A stretch of 64,000 nt of DNA from Pseudomonas oryzihabitans NBRC 102199 (GTDB taxonomy: Bacteria; Pseudomonadota; Gammaproteobacteria; Pseudomonadales; Pseudomonadaceae): NCBI RefSeq assembly GCF_000730625.1, contig NZ_BBIT01000016.1:1-64000 (forward strand), in the 5' to 3' direction. Below are positions 20,100-28,435 of this stretch, piece by piece. Below the pieces are notes generated by a model that was not told the DNA's origin, searched no databases, and saw only the letters and a list, made by a program, of their open reading frames with translations. Each line of letters begins with the position of its first letter. The stretch's first letter is position 1. Both the position numbers and the translations under genes were made by a program.

Positions 20100-20306
20100 G
20101 GTCGACCTCTTGTGCTTGTTATCAGGGCGAACGGAGCCTCGGCTACTTGGGCATCCGCAAAGCCAGGGATGCCTTGCGCACTCTAGTCGAAATCCTGCCG
20201 TCCGGGGCCGGCGCAGCGCCGGGTATCCGCGACGGCCATCGCTCCGGCGGCGCGGCCCCCCGTGCTAACCTTGCCGCCGTTCAATCTGCAGCGGAGCCCG
20301 CCTGTC

Positions 20307-21662
20307 ATGCACATCCACATCCTCGGTATCTGCGGCACCTTCATGGGGTCGCTCGCGGTGCTGGCCAAGGAAGCCGGCCATCGCGTGACCGGCTCCGACG
20401 CCAACGTCTATCCGCCCATGAGCACCCAGCTGGAGGCCCAGGGCATCGAGCTGACCCAGGGCTACGATCCGGCCCAACTGGATCCAGCGCCGGACCTGGT
20501 GGTGATCGGCAACGCCCTGTCGCGCGGCAATCCGGCGGTGGAATACGTGCTGGATAAGGGCCTGCCCTATGTCTCCGGCCCCCAGTGGCTGGCCGAGCAC
20601 GTCCTGCAGGGCCGCTGGGTACTGGCGGTCGCCGGCACCCATGGCAAGACCACCACCACCAGCATGCTGGCCTGGGTGCTGGAGCACGCCGGCATGAGCC
20701 CGGGCTTTCTCATCGGCGGGGTGCCGCAGAATTTCGGCATCTCGGCGCGCCTGGGCGGCACGCCTTTCTTCGTGGTGGAAGCCGACGAATACGACAGCGC
20801 CTTCTTCGACAAGAGATCCAAGTTCGTCCACTACCGGCCGCGGACCACCATCCTCAACAACCTGGAATACGATCACGCGGACATCTTCCCGGATCTGGCG
20901 GCCATCGAGCGGCAGTTCCACCATCTGGTGCGGACCATCCCCAGCAGCGGCCTGATCATCCATCCCACCGCCGAAACGGCCCTGGTGCGGGTGCTGGAGA
21001 TGGGCTGCTGGACCCCGGTGCAGACCACTGGCGCAGGTGGCCAGTGGCAGGCCCGCCTGCTGGCCGAGGACGGCTCGCGCTTCGAGGTGCTGTTCGAAGG
21101 CCAGGTGCAGGGCACGGTGAACTGGGAACTGACCGGCCAGCACAACGTGGCCAATGCCCTGGCCACCCTGGCCGCGGCTCGTCATGTCGGCGTGGTGCCG
21201 AGCCTGGGCGTCGCGGCCCTGAGCGAATTCCGCAGCGTGAAGCGACGCATGGAAAAGGTCGCCGAGGTGCGCGGCGTGACCGTCTACGACGACTTCGCCC
21301 ACCATCCCACCGCCATCGCCACCACCCTGCAGGGGCTGCGTGCCCGGGTCGGCAGCGAGCGGATCATCGCCGTCATCGAGCCGCGCTCCAATTCCATGAA
21401 GCTGGGCGCCCACCGTGACGGCCTGCCGGCCAGCGTCACCGGCGCCGACAGCGTCATCTGGTACGCCCCGCCGAATCTGGGCTGGGACCTGGCCGGCACG
21501 GCCGAGGCCTGCGCCGTACCGGCCGTGGTCTGCGATTCCCTGGAGGCGATCATCACCCGGGTCCAGGCCGAGCTGGACGGCCCCACCCACGTGGTAATCA
21601 TGAGCAACGGCGGCTTCGGCGGCCTGCACGGCAAGCTGGCCGCCGCCCTGGAGCAGGCATGA
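20307..21662 (+). CDS. mpl: UDP-N-acetylmuramate:L-alanyl-gamma-D-glutamyl-meso-diaminopimelate ligase
   Basis: A 451-residue Mur-ligase family enzyme that recycles cell-wall tripeptide by joining it to UDP-MurNAc with ATP. It has the N-terminal [14 protein letters not shown] loop and the ATP-binding GTHGKTTTT near residue 112. [16 protein letters not shown] lies near 167, and DDFAHHPTA, which distinguishes Mpl/MurC ligases, near 330. The start is the ATG at 20307; a GTG 15 codons upstream would add a tail before the glycine-rich loop. Its stop overlaps the ubiX start. Confidence 0.96.
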   Translation: MHIHILGICGTFMGSLAVLAKEAGHRVTGSDANVYPPMSTQLEAQGIELTQGYDPAQLDPAPDLVVIGNALSRGNPAVEYVLDKGLPYVSGPQWLAEHVLQGRWVLAVAGTHGKTTTTSMLAWVLEHAGMSPGFLIGGVPQNFGISARLGGTPFFVVEADEYDSAFFDKRSKFVHYRPRTTILNNLEYDHADIFPDLAAIERQFHHLVRTIPSSGLIIHPTAETALVRVLEMGCWTPVQTTGAGGQWQARLLAEDGSRFEVLFEGQVQGTVNWELTGQHNVANALATLAAARHVGVVPSLGVAALSEFRSVKRRMEKVAEVRGVTVYDDFAHHPTAIATTLQGLRARVGSERIIAVIEPRSNSMKLGAHRDGLPASVTGADSVIWYAPPNLGWDLAGTAEACAVPAVVCDSLEAIITRVQAELDGPTHVVIMSNGGFGGLHGKLAAALEQA

Positions 21663-22294
21663 TGGCCGGCCCGGAACGCATCACCCTGGCGCTGACCGGC
21701 GCCTCCGGCTCCCAGTACGGCCTGCGCCTGCTGGACTGCCTGGTGCAGGAGGAGCGCGAGGTGCACTTCCTCATCTCCAAGGCCGCGCAGCTGGTGATGG
21801 CCACCGAGACCGACGTGGTGCTGCCGCCCAAGCCCCAGGCCATGCAGGCCTTTCTCACCGAATATACCGGCGCGGCGCCGGGCCAGGTGCGGGTGTTCGG
21901 CCAGAGCGACTGGATGGCGCCGCCGGCGTCCGGTTCCAGCGCTCCGGCGGCCATGGTGGTCTGCCCCTGTTCCACCGGCACCCTCTCGGCCATCGCCACC
22001 GGTGCCAGCAACAACCTCATCGAGCGCGCCGCCGACGTGGCCCTCAAGGAGCGGCGGCAACTGATCCTGGTGCCGCGCGAGTCGCCGTTCTCCAGCATCC
22101 ACCTGGAAAACATGCTCAAGCTGTCCAACCTGGGCGTGACCATCCTGCCGGCCTCGCCGGGCTTCTACCACCAGCCGCAAACCCTCGACGACCTGGTGGA
22201 CTTCGTGGTGGCGCGCATCCTCAACACCCTGGGCATCCCCCAGGACATGCTGCCGCGCTGGGGCGAACATCACCTGTCCGGCAACGATGACTAG
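21659..22294 (+). CDS. ubiX: Flavin prenyltransferase
   Basis: A 211-residue UbiX, which attaches a dimethylallyl group to FMN to make the prenylated cofactor used by UbiD in ubiquinone synthesis. Characteristic are [17 protein letters not shown] at the N-terminus, [27 protein letters not shown] near residue 100, and [16 protein letters not shown] near 140. The start overlaps the mpl stop; either of two adjacent ATG codons could serve. The TAG stop lies inside the inverted repeat of the miniature element that begins at 22291. Confidence 0.95.
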   Translation: MMAGPERITLALTGASGSQYGLRLLDCLVQEEREVHFLISKAAQLVMATETDVVLPPKPQAMQAFLTEYTGAAPGQVRVFGQSDWMAPPASGSSAPAAMVVCPCSTGTLSAIATGASNNLIERAADVALKERRQLILVPRESPFSSIHLENMLKLSNLGVTILPASPGFYHQPQTLDDLVDFVVARILNTLGIPQDMLPRWGEHHLSGNDD

Positions 22295-22453
22295 GTTCTG
22301 TACGAAAAGTCGCCGAGCGAAGGTCAGGCAAGGCAAAAATCAGCGAGGAAGCGGACCGGGCTCGCGCTCGAGTTTACGAATGGTAAATGAGCATTCCGAG
22401 CTGATTTCTAACGCAGCATCACCGAGCGCAGGCAGTTTTCGTATAGAACCTAG
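22291..22453. mobile_element. MITE-like element, copy 2
   Basis: A 163-base element with terminal inverted repeats: CTAGGTTCTGTACGAAAA at 22291-22308 and TTTTCGTATAGAACCTAG at 22436-22453, 17 of 18 bases complementary and both ending in CTAG. The core (GAGGAAGCGGACCGGGCTCG, then GTAAATGAGCATTCC) matches copy 1 in reverse orientation, though the two have different terminal sequences. No transposase gene is inside, so movement would need one supplied elsewhere. Confidence 0.7.
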
Positions 22454-22745
22454 GGCCGTCGCGCGCCTCGGCCTGCTGCTAACGACTGTCCTGGTCCTCG
22501 GCGGCTGCGCCACGGCGCGCACCCTGGACGCCGCCAAGCCCGGCGCGCCGGTGGTCTATGCCGGCACGCGGCTGGATCTCTATGCTCTGCAGGGCGGCTG
22601 TTGCGCTTGGGAGCGCTTTGGCGCCGAGGCACCGGCCTGGCCGGTGCTGGACCTGCCCGCCAGCGCCCTGCTCGACACCCTGCTGCTGCCGCTGTCCCTG
22701 CCGGCCGCCATCGGTGGGCGCGGCAGTGTGCGTGGCGGCCTCTAG
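22380..22745 (+). CDS. YceK/YidQ-like lipoprotein with start codon inside a miniature element
   Basis: The mature part is a YceK-like lipoprotein: after the lipobox LVLGGC come GAPVVYAGTRLDLYALQGG and LDLPASALLDTLLLPLSLP. Between the element end (22453) and the lipobox cysteine there is no ATG, GTG or TTG in frame. The only start is the ATG at 22380 inside the miniature element, giving 121 residues with an unusually long 30-residue extension before the hydrophobic segment. The element has apparently replaced the original start. The stop overlaps that of the convergent MocR gene by three bases. Confidence 0.7.
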   Translation: MVNEHSELISNAASPSAGSFRIEPRAVARLGLLLTTVLVLGGCATARTLDAAKPGAPVVYAGTRLDLYALQGGCCAWERFGAEAPAWPVLDLPASALLDTLLLPLSLPAAIGGRGSVRGGL

Positions 22746-24157
22746 AACGCCTTCAGCAACTCGCCGAGCCTGGCCATGGCCGCCTCGCTGCGGGTGTCCC
22801 AGGGATGGCCGCAATTGAGTCTGATGCAGTGGCGAAAGCCCTGCTGCGCGGAAAAGATCGGGCCCGGCGCCAGGCTGATGCCTTCGGCGAGGGCCTGGCG
22901 GTAGAGCGCCAGGCTGTCCACCCGGGTGGGCAATTCGAACCAGAGAAAGTAGCCACCCTGGGGCCGGCTGACGTGGGTGTCGGCGGGAAAGTAGCGCCGC
23001 GCCGCAGTCAGCATGGCCTGGCGCTGGCGATCAAGACTCAGGCGCAGACGACGCAGGTGGCGATCATAGCCGCCGTGCTGGAGGTAGTCGGCCAGGGCGG
23101 CCTGGGCCGGCATCGAGGGGGTGATGGTGGTCATCAGCCGCAACCGCGCGACGGCGCCGGCCTGGCGACCGGCGGCGATCCAGCCGATGCGATAGCCGGG
23201 CGCCAGGCACTTGGAAAAGGAGCCGCAGTGCAGCACCAGACCGTCGCGGTCGAAGCGCTTGACCGGGCGGTGCGGTTCGCTGCCGCTGTAGAGCTCGGCA
23301 TAGACGTCGTCTTCCAACAGCGGAACCTGATGGCGTTGCAGCAGGCCATAGAGGCGCTGCTGGGCGCTATCGTCGAGACTGACCCCGGTGGGATTCTGCA
23401 GGCCGCTCATGAACCAGCAGGCCTTGATCGGCAGGCGACTCAGGGCTTCTTCCAGGGCGTCCAGGTTGAGCCCACGCTCGGCATCGACGGGAATCTCCAC
23501 CGCCTTGAGCTGCAGCCGCTCCAGCACCTGCAGGCTGGCGTAGAAGGCCGGGCTTTCCACCGCCACCAGATCGCCGGGACGGGTCAGGCTCTGCAGCCCA
23601 AGGTTGAGCGCCTCCAGGGCGCCGTGGGTGATCACCAGTTCTTCGCCGACCTCCGGCATGCCGGCCAGGCCGTAGCGCCGGGCGATCTGCCGGCGCAACT
23701 CGGGATGACCGGGGGTGACGTAGGCGGTGAGGTCTTGGGCGGGCAGGTCGCGCAGGCCGTGGGCCATGCTGCGGGCCATGCTGCGGGCCAGGCGCGCCAG
23801 GGGAAAGAGATCAGGGCTGGGAAAAGCAGAGCCGAAGGGCACGATGGCCGGATCCTGCAGCGACTGCAGCACCGAATAGACCAGGTCGCTCACCGCGACC
23901 TCGGTGCCTTCCAGAGGCGCCAACAGCGGCGCCGCGTCGCGCGCCCGGGCCGGTTCGCGGACGAAATAGCCGGACCGCTCGCGGGCCTCGATCAGCCCGC
24001 GACTCTCCAGCAGGTAATAGGCCTGGAACACCGTGGAGGGGCTGATGCCATGGGTCTGGCTGGCGCTACGTACCGAGGGCAGCCGCTCGCCGGGGGCGAG
24101 GACACCGCGGGTCATGAGGGTGGCGAGCTGATCGGCGAATCTTTCGTAGCGCTTCAT
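22742..24157 (-). CDS. MocR/GntR-family regulator with aminotransferase-like domain
   Basis: A 471-residue fusion: a GntR winged helix at residues 1-66 (RLPSVRSASQTHGISPSTVFQAYYLLESRGLI) joined to a class I aminotransferase fold. The PLP lysine is in GSFSKCLAPGYRIGW near residue 314 and the PLP-contact NPTG near 220. Proteins of this class sense PLP or amino compounds and act as regulators rather than enzymes. The target is not evident; the divergent gene is the 42-residue membrane protein at 24303. Confidence 0.88.
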   Translation of the reverse strand: MKRYERFADQLATLMTRGVLAPGERLPSVRSASQTHGISPSTVFQAYYLLESRGLIEARERSGYFVREPARARDAAPLLAPLEGTEVAVSDLVYSVLQSLQDPAIVPFGSAFPSPDLFPLARLARSMARSMAHGLRDLPAQDLTAYVTPGHPELRRQIARRYGLAGMPEVGEELVITHGALEALNLGLQSLTRPGDLVAVESPAFYASLQVLERLQLKAVEIPVDAERGLNLDALEEALSRLPIKACWFMSGLQNPTGVSLDDSAQQRLYGLLQRHQVPLLEDDVYAELYSGSEPHRPVKRFDRDGLVLHCGSFSKCLAPGYRIGWIAAGRQAGAVARLRLMTTITPSMPAQAALADYLQHGGYDRHLRRLRLSLDRQRQAMLTAARRYFPADTHVSRPQGGYFLWFELPTRVDSLALYRQALAEGISLAPGPIFSAQQGFRHCIRLNCGHPWDTRSEAAMARLGELLKAF

Positions 24158-24302
24158 GCAGGGCCAGGGCAGGGGAGACCGTCACTATAGCGAGCCGGGC
24201 CCCATCTGATCCGGTTTTTCATGTGTCTACCTGCTGCTGTAACGCGGGCGGCGGGAGGCCTAAGCTTTATCCATCCCTTTCTGGCATCCCTCGGAGGCAG
24301 CC

Positions 24303-24431
24303 ATGGACGATGGTATCTTCATGATTCTCTTCAGCCTGCTCGCACTCATCCTGCTCGGCGGCGGCTACTACGCCTGCGTGGTGTTGAACAAGGACCGGCG
24401 CGACGTGGAAAAGAACGATCAGCTGCGCTGA
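24303..24431 (+). CDS. Small single-span membrane protein (42 aa)
   Basis: The frame begins MDDGIFMILFSLLALILLGG and ends RRDVEKNDQLR. It has one membrane span (about residues 5-30) and a charged C-terminal tail. A strong GGAGG site lies 5 bases before the ATG at 24303. No family was recognised. It is divergent from the MocR gene, and its end overlaps the 3' end of the convergent deacylase gene by 13 bases. Confidence 0.7.
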   Translation: MDDGIFMILFSLLALILLGGGYYACVVLNKDRRDVEKNDQLR

Positions 24432-24895
24432 TCGCCCACCTCGCAGACATCCACCCAGCGCGCCTCGCTGAGGGCGGCCAGCCGCTCCGGGGTGAGGCGC
24501 ACGCAGCTGTGGATGGCACCCGCGGCCGGTAATACCTCGTCGAAGGCTTTCAGCGATTCATCGCAATAGACCGGCAGCGGTGTGGCCAGCCCGAACGGGC
24601 AGACGCCGCCCACCGGATGCCCGGTGAGGCCTTCCACGGTGGCGGCATCGAGCAGCTTGGCCTTGCCACCGAAGGCGGCCTTGAGCTTGCGGTTGTCCAG
24701 GCGCGCATCGCCGCGAGCCACCAACAGCAACTGCTGCTCCCCGACTTTCAGCCCCAGGGTCTTGGCGATCCGCCCCGGCTCCACGCCATGGGCGGCCGCG
24801 GCCAGGGTGACGGTCGCGGTACTGGTGGTGGCCTCGAGGATCTCGAGATCGGGAGCGATGCAGGCAAGGTGCTGGCGGACGGAGTCGAGGCTCAC
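24419..24895 (-). CDS. YbaK/EbsC family aminoacyl-tRNA deacylase
   Basis: A 158-residue protein with the YbaK/ProX fold, which removes mischarged amino acids (Ala or Cys) from tRNA. Recognisable are GRIAKTLGLKVGEQQLLLVARGDARLDNRKLKAAFG near residue 40 and GGVCPFGLATPLPVYCDESL near 95, including the substrate-pocket glycine-rich loop. It is a free-standing editing domain; which mischarged tRNA it clears cannot be told. Confidence 0.88.
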   Translation of the reverse strand: MSLDSVRQHLACIAPDLEILEATTSTATVTLAAAAHGVEPGRIAKTLGLKVGEQQLLLVARGDARLDNRKLKAAFGGKAKLLDAATVEGLTGHPVGGVCPFGLATPLPVYCDESLKAFDEVLPAAGAIHSCVRLTPERLAALSEARWVDVCEVGDQRS

Positions 24896-24958
24896 GGGGC
24901 TTCCCGTGCAGGTAAACCCCGACTTTCGGCAATCCGTACCGCCCGCGTCAAGGCTGGC

Positions 24959-26335
24959 TCAGCACTCCACAAAGGTCACGGCCAGGCCGCCGCGCGAGGT
25001 TTCCTTGTACTTGCTGTGCATGTCCGCGCCGGTTTCCTTCATGGTGCGGATCACCTGGTCGAGGGAGATGAAGTGCTCGCCGTCGCCGCGCAGGGCCATC
25101 TGGGCGGCGTTGATCGCCTTGACCGCGGCGATGGCATTGCGCTCGATGCAGGGCACCTGCACCAGGCCGCCGACCGGATCGCAGGTCAGTCCCAGGTTGT
25201 GCTCCAGGCCGATCTCGGCGGCGTTTTCCAGCTGCGCCGGACTGGCGCCCAGCACCTCGGCCAGACCGGCCGCGGCCATGGCGCAGGCCGAGCCGACCTC
25301 GCCCTGGCAGCCCACCTCGGCACCGGAGATGGAGGCGTTCTTCTTGCACAGGATGCCGACCGCGGCGGCGGCGAGCATGAAGCGCACCACGTCGTCGTCG
25401 CAGGCGTCGGGATTGAATTTCATGTAGTACATCAGCACCGCCGGGATGATCCCGGCCGCGCCGTTGGTGGGCGCGGTGACCATGCGTCCGCCGGCGGCGT
25501 TCTCCTCGTTCACCGCCAGGGCGAAGAGGTTGACCCATTCCATGGCGGAGAGCGTGGAGCCGATGACGTTGGGCTTGCCGATGGCCTGCAGACTCTGGTG
25601 CAGGCGGGCGGCGCGGCGACGCACCTTGAGGCCGCCGGGCAGGATGCCCTCGTTGGCGAGACCGTTCTGCACGCATTCGCGCATCACGCTCCAGATGCGC
25701 AGCAGGCCGCTGCGGATCTCTTCCTCGGAGCGCCAGCTCTTTTCGTTGGCCAGCATCAGCTCGGCCACGCCCAGGCCATGACGGCGACACAGCTGCAGCA
25801 GCTCGGCGCCGCTGGAGAAGTCGTAGGGCAGTTCGGTGGTGTCGTTGTCCAGCACGCCGCTGGCGGCCTGGGCGGCGTCCACTACGAAGCCACCACCGAT
25901 GGAATAGTAGGTCGCCTCGGCCACCTCGCCGGTGGCGCCAAAGGCGGTCAGGGTCATGGCATTGGGGTGATAGGGCAGGCTCTCGTCTAGGAGCAGCAGG
26001 TCTTCCTGCCAGTCGAAGTGGATCGCCTGGCGCCCGGCCAGCAGCAGCTGGCGCTCATTGCGCAGGGCTTCGATGCGCGGCTCCACGGCGGCGGGATCGA
26101 CGCGATCCGGCCATTCGCCCATGAGGCCGATCAGGGTGGCGCGGTCGGTGCCATGGCCGACGCCGGTGGCCGAGAGCGATCCGTAAAGGCGTACCTCGAT
26201 CCGCTTGACCTGTTCCAGCAGACCTTCGTCGACCAGGCGCTGGGCGAACAGGGCGCCGGCCCGCATCGGGCCCACGGTATGGGAACTGGACGGACCCACG
26301 CCGATTTTGAACAGGTCGAAGACGCTGATGGCCAT
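24959..26335 (-). CDS. sdaA: L-serine ammonia-lyase (iron-sulfur type)
   Basis: A 458-residue single-chain L-serine dehydratase giving pyruvate and ammonia. The N-terminal part has [19 protein letters not shown]. The catalytic part has [24 protein letters not shown] and [19 protein letters not shown], whose cysteines bind the Fe-S cluster. The start is the ATG at 26335; the open frame extends 20 codons upstream, but the family begins at MAISVFDLF. It is divergent from a DsdC-like regulator that probably controls it. Confidence 0.96.
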   Translation of the reverse strand: MAISVFDLFKIGVGPSSSHTVGPMRAGALFAQRLVDEGLLEQVKRIEVRLYGSLSATGVGHGTDRATLIGLMGEWPDRVDPAAVEPRIEALRNERQLLLAGRQAIHFDWQEDLLLLDESLPYHPNAMTLTAFGATGEVAEATYYSIGGGFVVDAAQAASGVLDNDTTELPYDFSSGAELLQLCRRHGLGVAELMLANEKSWRSEEEIRSGLLRIWSVMRECVQNGLANEGILPGGLKVRRRAARLHQSLQAIGKPNVIGSTLSAMEWVNLFALAVNEENAAGGRMVTAPTNGAAGIIPAVLMYYMKFNPDACDDDVVRFMLAAAAVGILCKKNASISGAEVGCQGEVGSACAMAAAGLAEVLGASPAQLENAAEIGLEHNLGLTCDPVGGLVQVPCIERNAIAAVKAINAAQMALRGDGEHFISLDQVIRTMKETGADMHSKYKETSRGGLAVTFVEC

Positions 26336-26461
26336 GACGATAATCCCTGATTGAGCTTGAATGGTCGCCAGACAAGGTGCCGGCGGATGGCTCATAGTGG
26401 TGATAAGCCCTCAGCTCGCACAAACGAAAGCTTCTAAGCGATCCTTTAGCGGAACTCATCG

Positions 26462-27397
26462 ATGAGCCGGATCCTCAACGCCCAAACCCAGGCCTGGCTG
26501 CAGGTCTTCGCCTGCGCCGCCCGGCACCTGTCCTTCACGCGCTGCGCCGAAGAGTTGCACGTGACGCCGGGCGCCATCAGCCAGCAGATGCGCCAGCTGG
26601 AAGAGCGCCTGGGCTTCAAGCTGTTTCACCGGGTGGCCCGTGGCCTGGAGCTGACCGCCGAAGGCCAGCGCCTGGCAACCACCCTGAATCAGGCCTATGG
26701 GCTGATCGACGCCGAATTGCGCCGTCTCAACGCCGGTCAGTTCGGCGGCGTGGTGCGCCTCAGGTCGATCCCTTCGTTCCTGGGCAAGTGGCTGACGCCG
26801 CGACTGCCGCGGCTGCAGGCGCGCTTTCCCGACCTGCAACTGCGGCTGGTGGCCGAAGACAGCAGCTGGTCGCTGCGCGAGGGCGAATTCGACCTGGCCA
26901 TCGACCTCAACGACGGCAGCTATCCGGGCCTGGCCTCGACGCCGCTGATGGAGGAAGAGATCTTTCCGGTCTGCGCGCCCAGCCTGCTGGCGGGGCGACC
27001 GCCGCTGGAGCGGCCGGAGGACCTGGAGTTCTATCCGCTGCTGCACGACATCACCGCCTGGCGCGGCAGCTACGAATACGCCGAATGGGAATTCTATCTG
27101 GCCAGCATCGGCGCGCCGGCGCTGGATGTGCGGCGGGGTCACACCTTCAACCGCAACCACCTGACCATAGAGGCGGCCATCGCCGGCATGGGCGTCGCCA
27201 TCGCCCGCCGCGCCTTGATCACCGACGAGCTGGCCCGTGGCGTGCTGGTGGTGCCGCCCTTCGGCCGTTCGGTACCGGCGCACAAGAGGTACATGCTGCT
27301 CTATGCCCAGGGCGCCCTGGCCGATCCCCGCCTGCGCGCCCTGCACGACTGGCTGGTGCAGGAGGTCGACCAGATGGTGCTGGCCCAGCCGGCCTGA
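26462..27397 (+). CDS. LysR-type regulator (DsdC/GcvA-like)
   Basis: A 311-residue LysR protein. The N-terminal helix-turn-helix (FTRCAEELHVTPGAISQQMRQLEERLG) is followed by a substrate-binding domain with MEEEIFPVCAPSLL. Length and this block resemble DsdC, the D-serine-responsive activator. Divergent placement, 126 bases from sdaA, suggests it regulates serine deamination. The start ATG is at 26462; no classical ribosome site stands out. Confidence 0.88.
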   Translation: MSRILNAQTQAWLQVFACAARHLSFTRCAEELHVTPGAISQQMRQLEERLGFKLFHRVARGLELTAEGQRLATTLNQAYGLIDAELRRLNAGQFGGVVRLRSIPSFLGKWLTPRLPRLQARFPDLQLRLVAEDSSWSLREGEFDLAIDLNDGSYPGLASTPLMEEEIFPVCAPSLLAGRPPLERPEDLEFYPLLHDITAWRGSYEYAEWEFYLASIGAPALDVRRGHTFNRNHLTIEAAIAGMGVAIARRALITDELARGVLVVPPFGRSVPAHKRYMLLYAQGALADPRLRALHDWLVQEVDQMVLAQPA

Positions 27398-27704
27398 GTG
27401 GCCTTGATAGCTCGGTAGTATGGAAAACGGCACAGCCTTTTCCGCTGGTGAGTTCGCCGTGAGGCGCGCCCTCACCCCAGCCCTCTCCCAGAGGGAGAGG
27501 GGGCTTATCCAAGCGAGGAGGGTCTTGTGCAGGCTCCGTAGCGTGGAAAACGGCGCAGCCTTTTCCGCGGGTGGCTTCGTCGTGAGGCGTGCCCTCACCC
27601 CAACCCTCTTCCGGAGGGAGAGGGGGCTATCCGAGCGGGGAGTGGCCGCATCGGCGGACCGCCATGACCGCGAGGGCGGCAACTCTGCCCCTGGCTCTAC
27701 GCCT
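27398..27704. repeat. Tandem intergenic repeat (two ~100-base copies)
   Basis: No gene here. Copies start at 27415 and 27538 (123-base period). Each has GTAG-YR-TGGAAAACGGC, CAGCCTTTTCC, a GTGAGGCG-GCCCTCACCCCA segment, and an inverted repeat of CCCTCTCCC type with GGGAGAGGGGGC. The inverted repeat could end transcription from both convergent flanking genes. A fragment of the same family lies at 9478-9505. Confidence 0.75.
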
Positions 27705-28346
27705 TCATCGCCCCAGCTTGCGCAATTCGTCCGATTCCACCACGCGCACGCCCTTGCCTTCTTCCAGGGCCAGGCGCCAGAGCGCGCGGGCCAGCACGGC
27801 GGCTTCGATGCCGTGCCACTTGCCGGGCAGCCATTGCGACAAGGGGGCGGCCAGGCGCTCGCCCAGGCGTTCTTCCTGGCGCTGGCCGATCAGCAGCGAC
27901 GGTCGGGCCAGGGTCAGTTGCGTCCAGCCCTGGGCGCGCAGGGCTTCTTCAAGCTCGCCCTTGACCTTGTTGTAGAAGATCGAGGATTGCGGATCGGCGC
28001 CGATGGCGCTGACCACGATGTAGTGGCGGGCGCCCAGTTCCAGGGCGCGCTGGCCGACCGCCAGGGGCAGGCCATAGTCCACGGCGCGAAAGGCGGCTTC
28101 GGAGCCGGCCTGCTTCATGGTGGTGCCCAGGCAGCAGAAAGCCACGTCCAGCGGGCCTTCCAGGGTCGGCAGCAGGCTGTTGAGGTCACCCACCGGATTG
28201 TCCAGCCGGGCGTGTTCCGCCAGCGGGCGACGGGTCGGCGCCAGCACCCGGGGGACCGTCGGCTCGTTGAGGAGGCGGTCGAGCAGGTGTTCGCCGGTCA
28301 GGCCAGTGGCGCCGGCGATGAGGGCATGCTGAGGCGTCAGGTACAC
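27705..28346 (-). CDS. NAD(P)-binding atypical short-chain dehydrogenase (HTATIP2-like)
   Basis: A 213-residue Rossmann protein with the coenzyme loop [18 protein letters not shown] at the N-terminus, [21 protein letters not shown] near residue 70, and a YNKVKGELE near 125 in place of the classical YxxxK. This is the pattern of the atypical SDR group that includes human HTATIP2/TIP30. The substrate is unknown. Confidence 0.82.
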   Translation of the reverse strand: MYLTPQHALIAGATGLTGEHLLDRLLNEPTVPRVLAPTRRPLAEHARLDNPVGDLNSLLPTLEGPLDVAFCCLGTTMKQAGSEAAFRAVDYGLPLAVGQRALELGARHYIVVSAIGADPQSSIFYNKVKGELEEALRAQGWTQLTLARPSLLIGQRQEERLGERLAAPLSQWLPGKWHGIEAAVLARALWRLALEEGKGVRVVESDELRKLGR

Positions 28347-28435
28347 GGGGCTCTCCTTGTAGCGGCGACCGCTGATGTCAGGTTGGACCTCAGGCGTTCC
28401 GGTTGTTCGTCAAAGCCCCAAGGCAAAGGCAGTTC

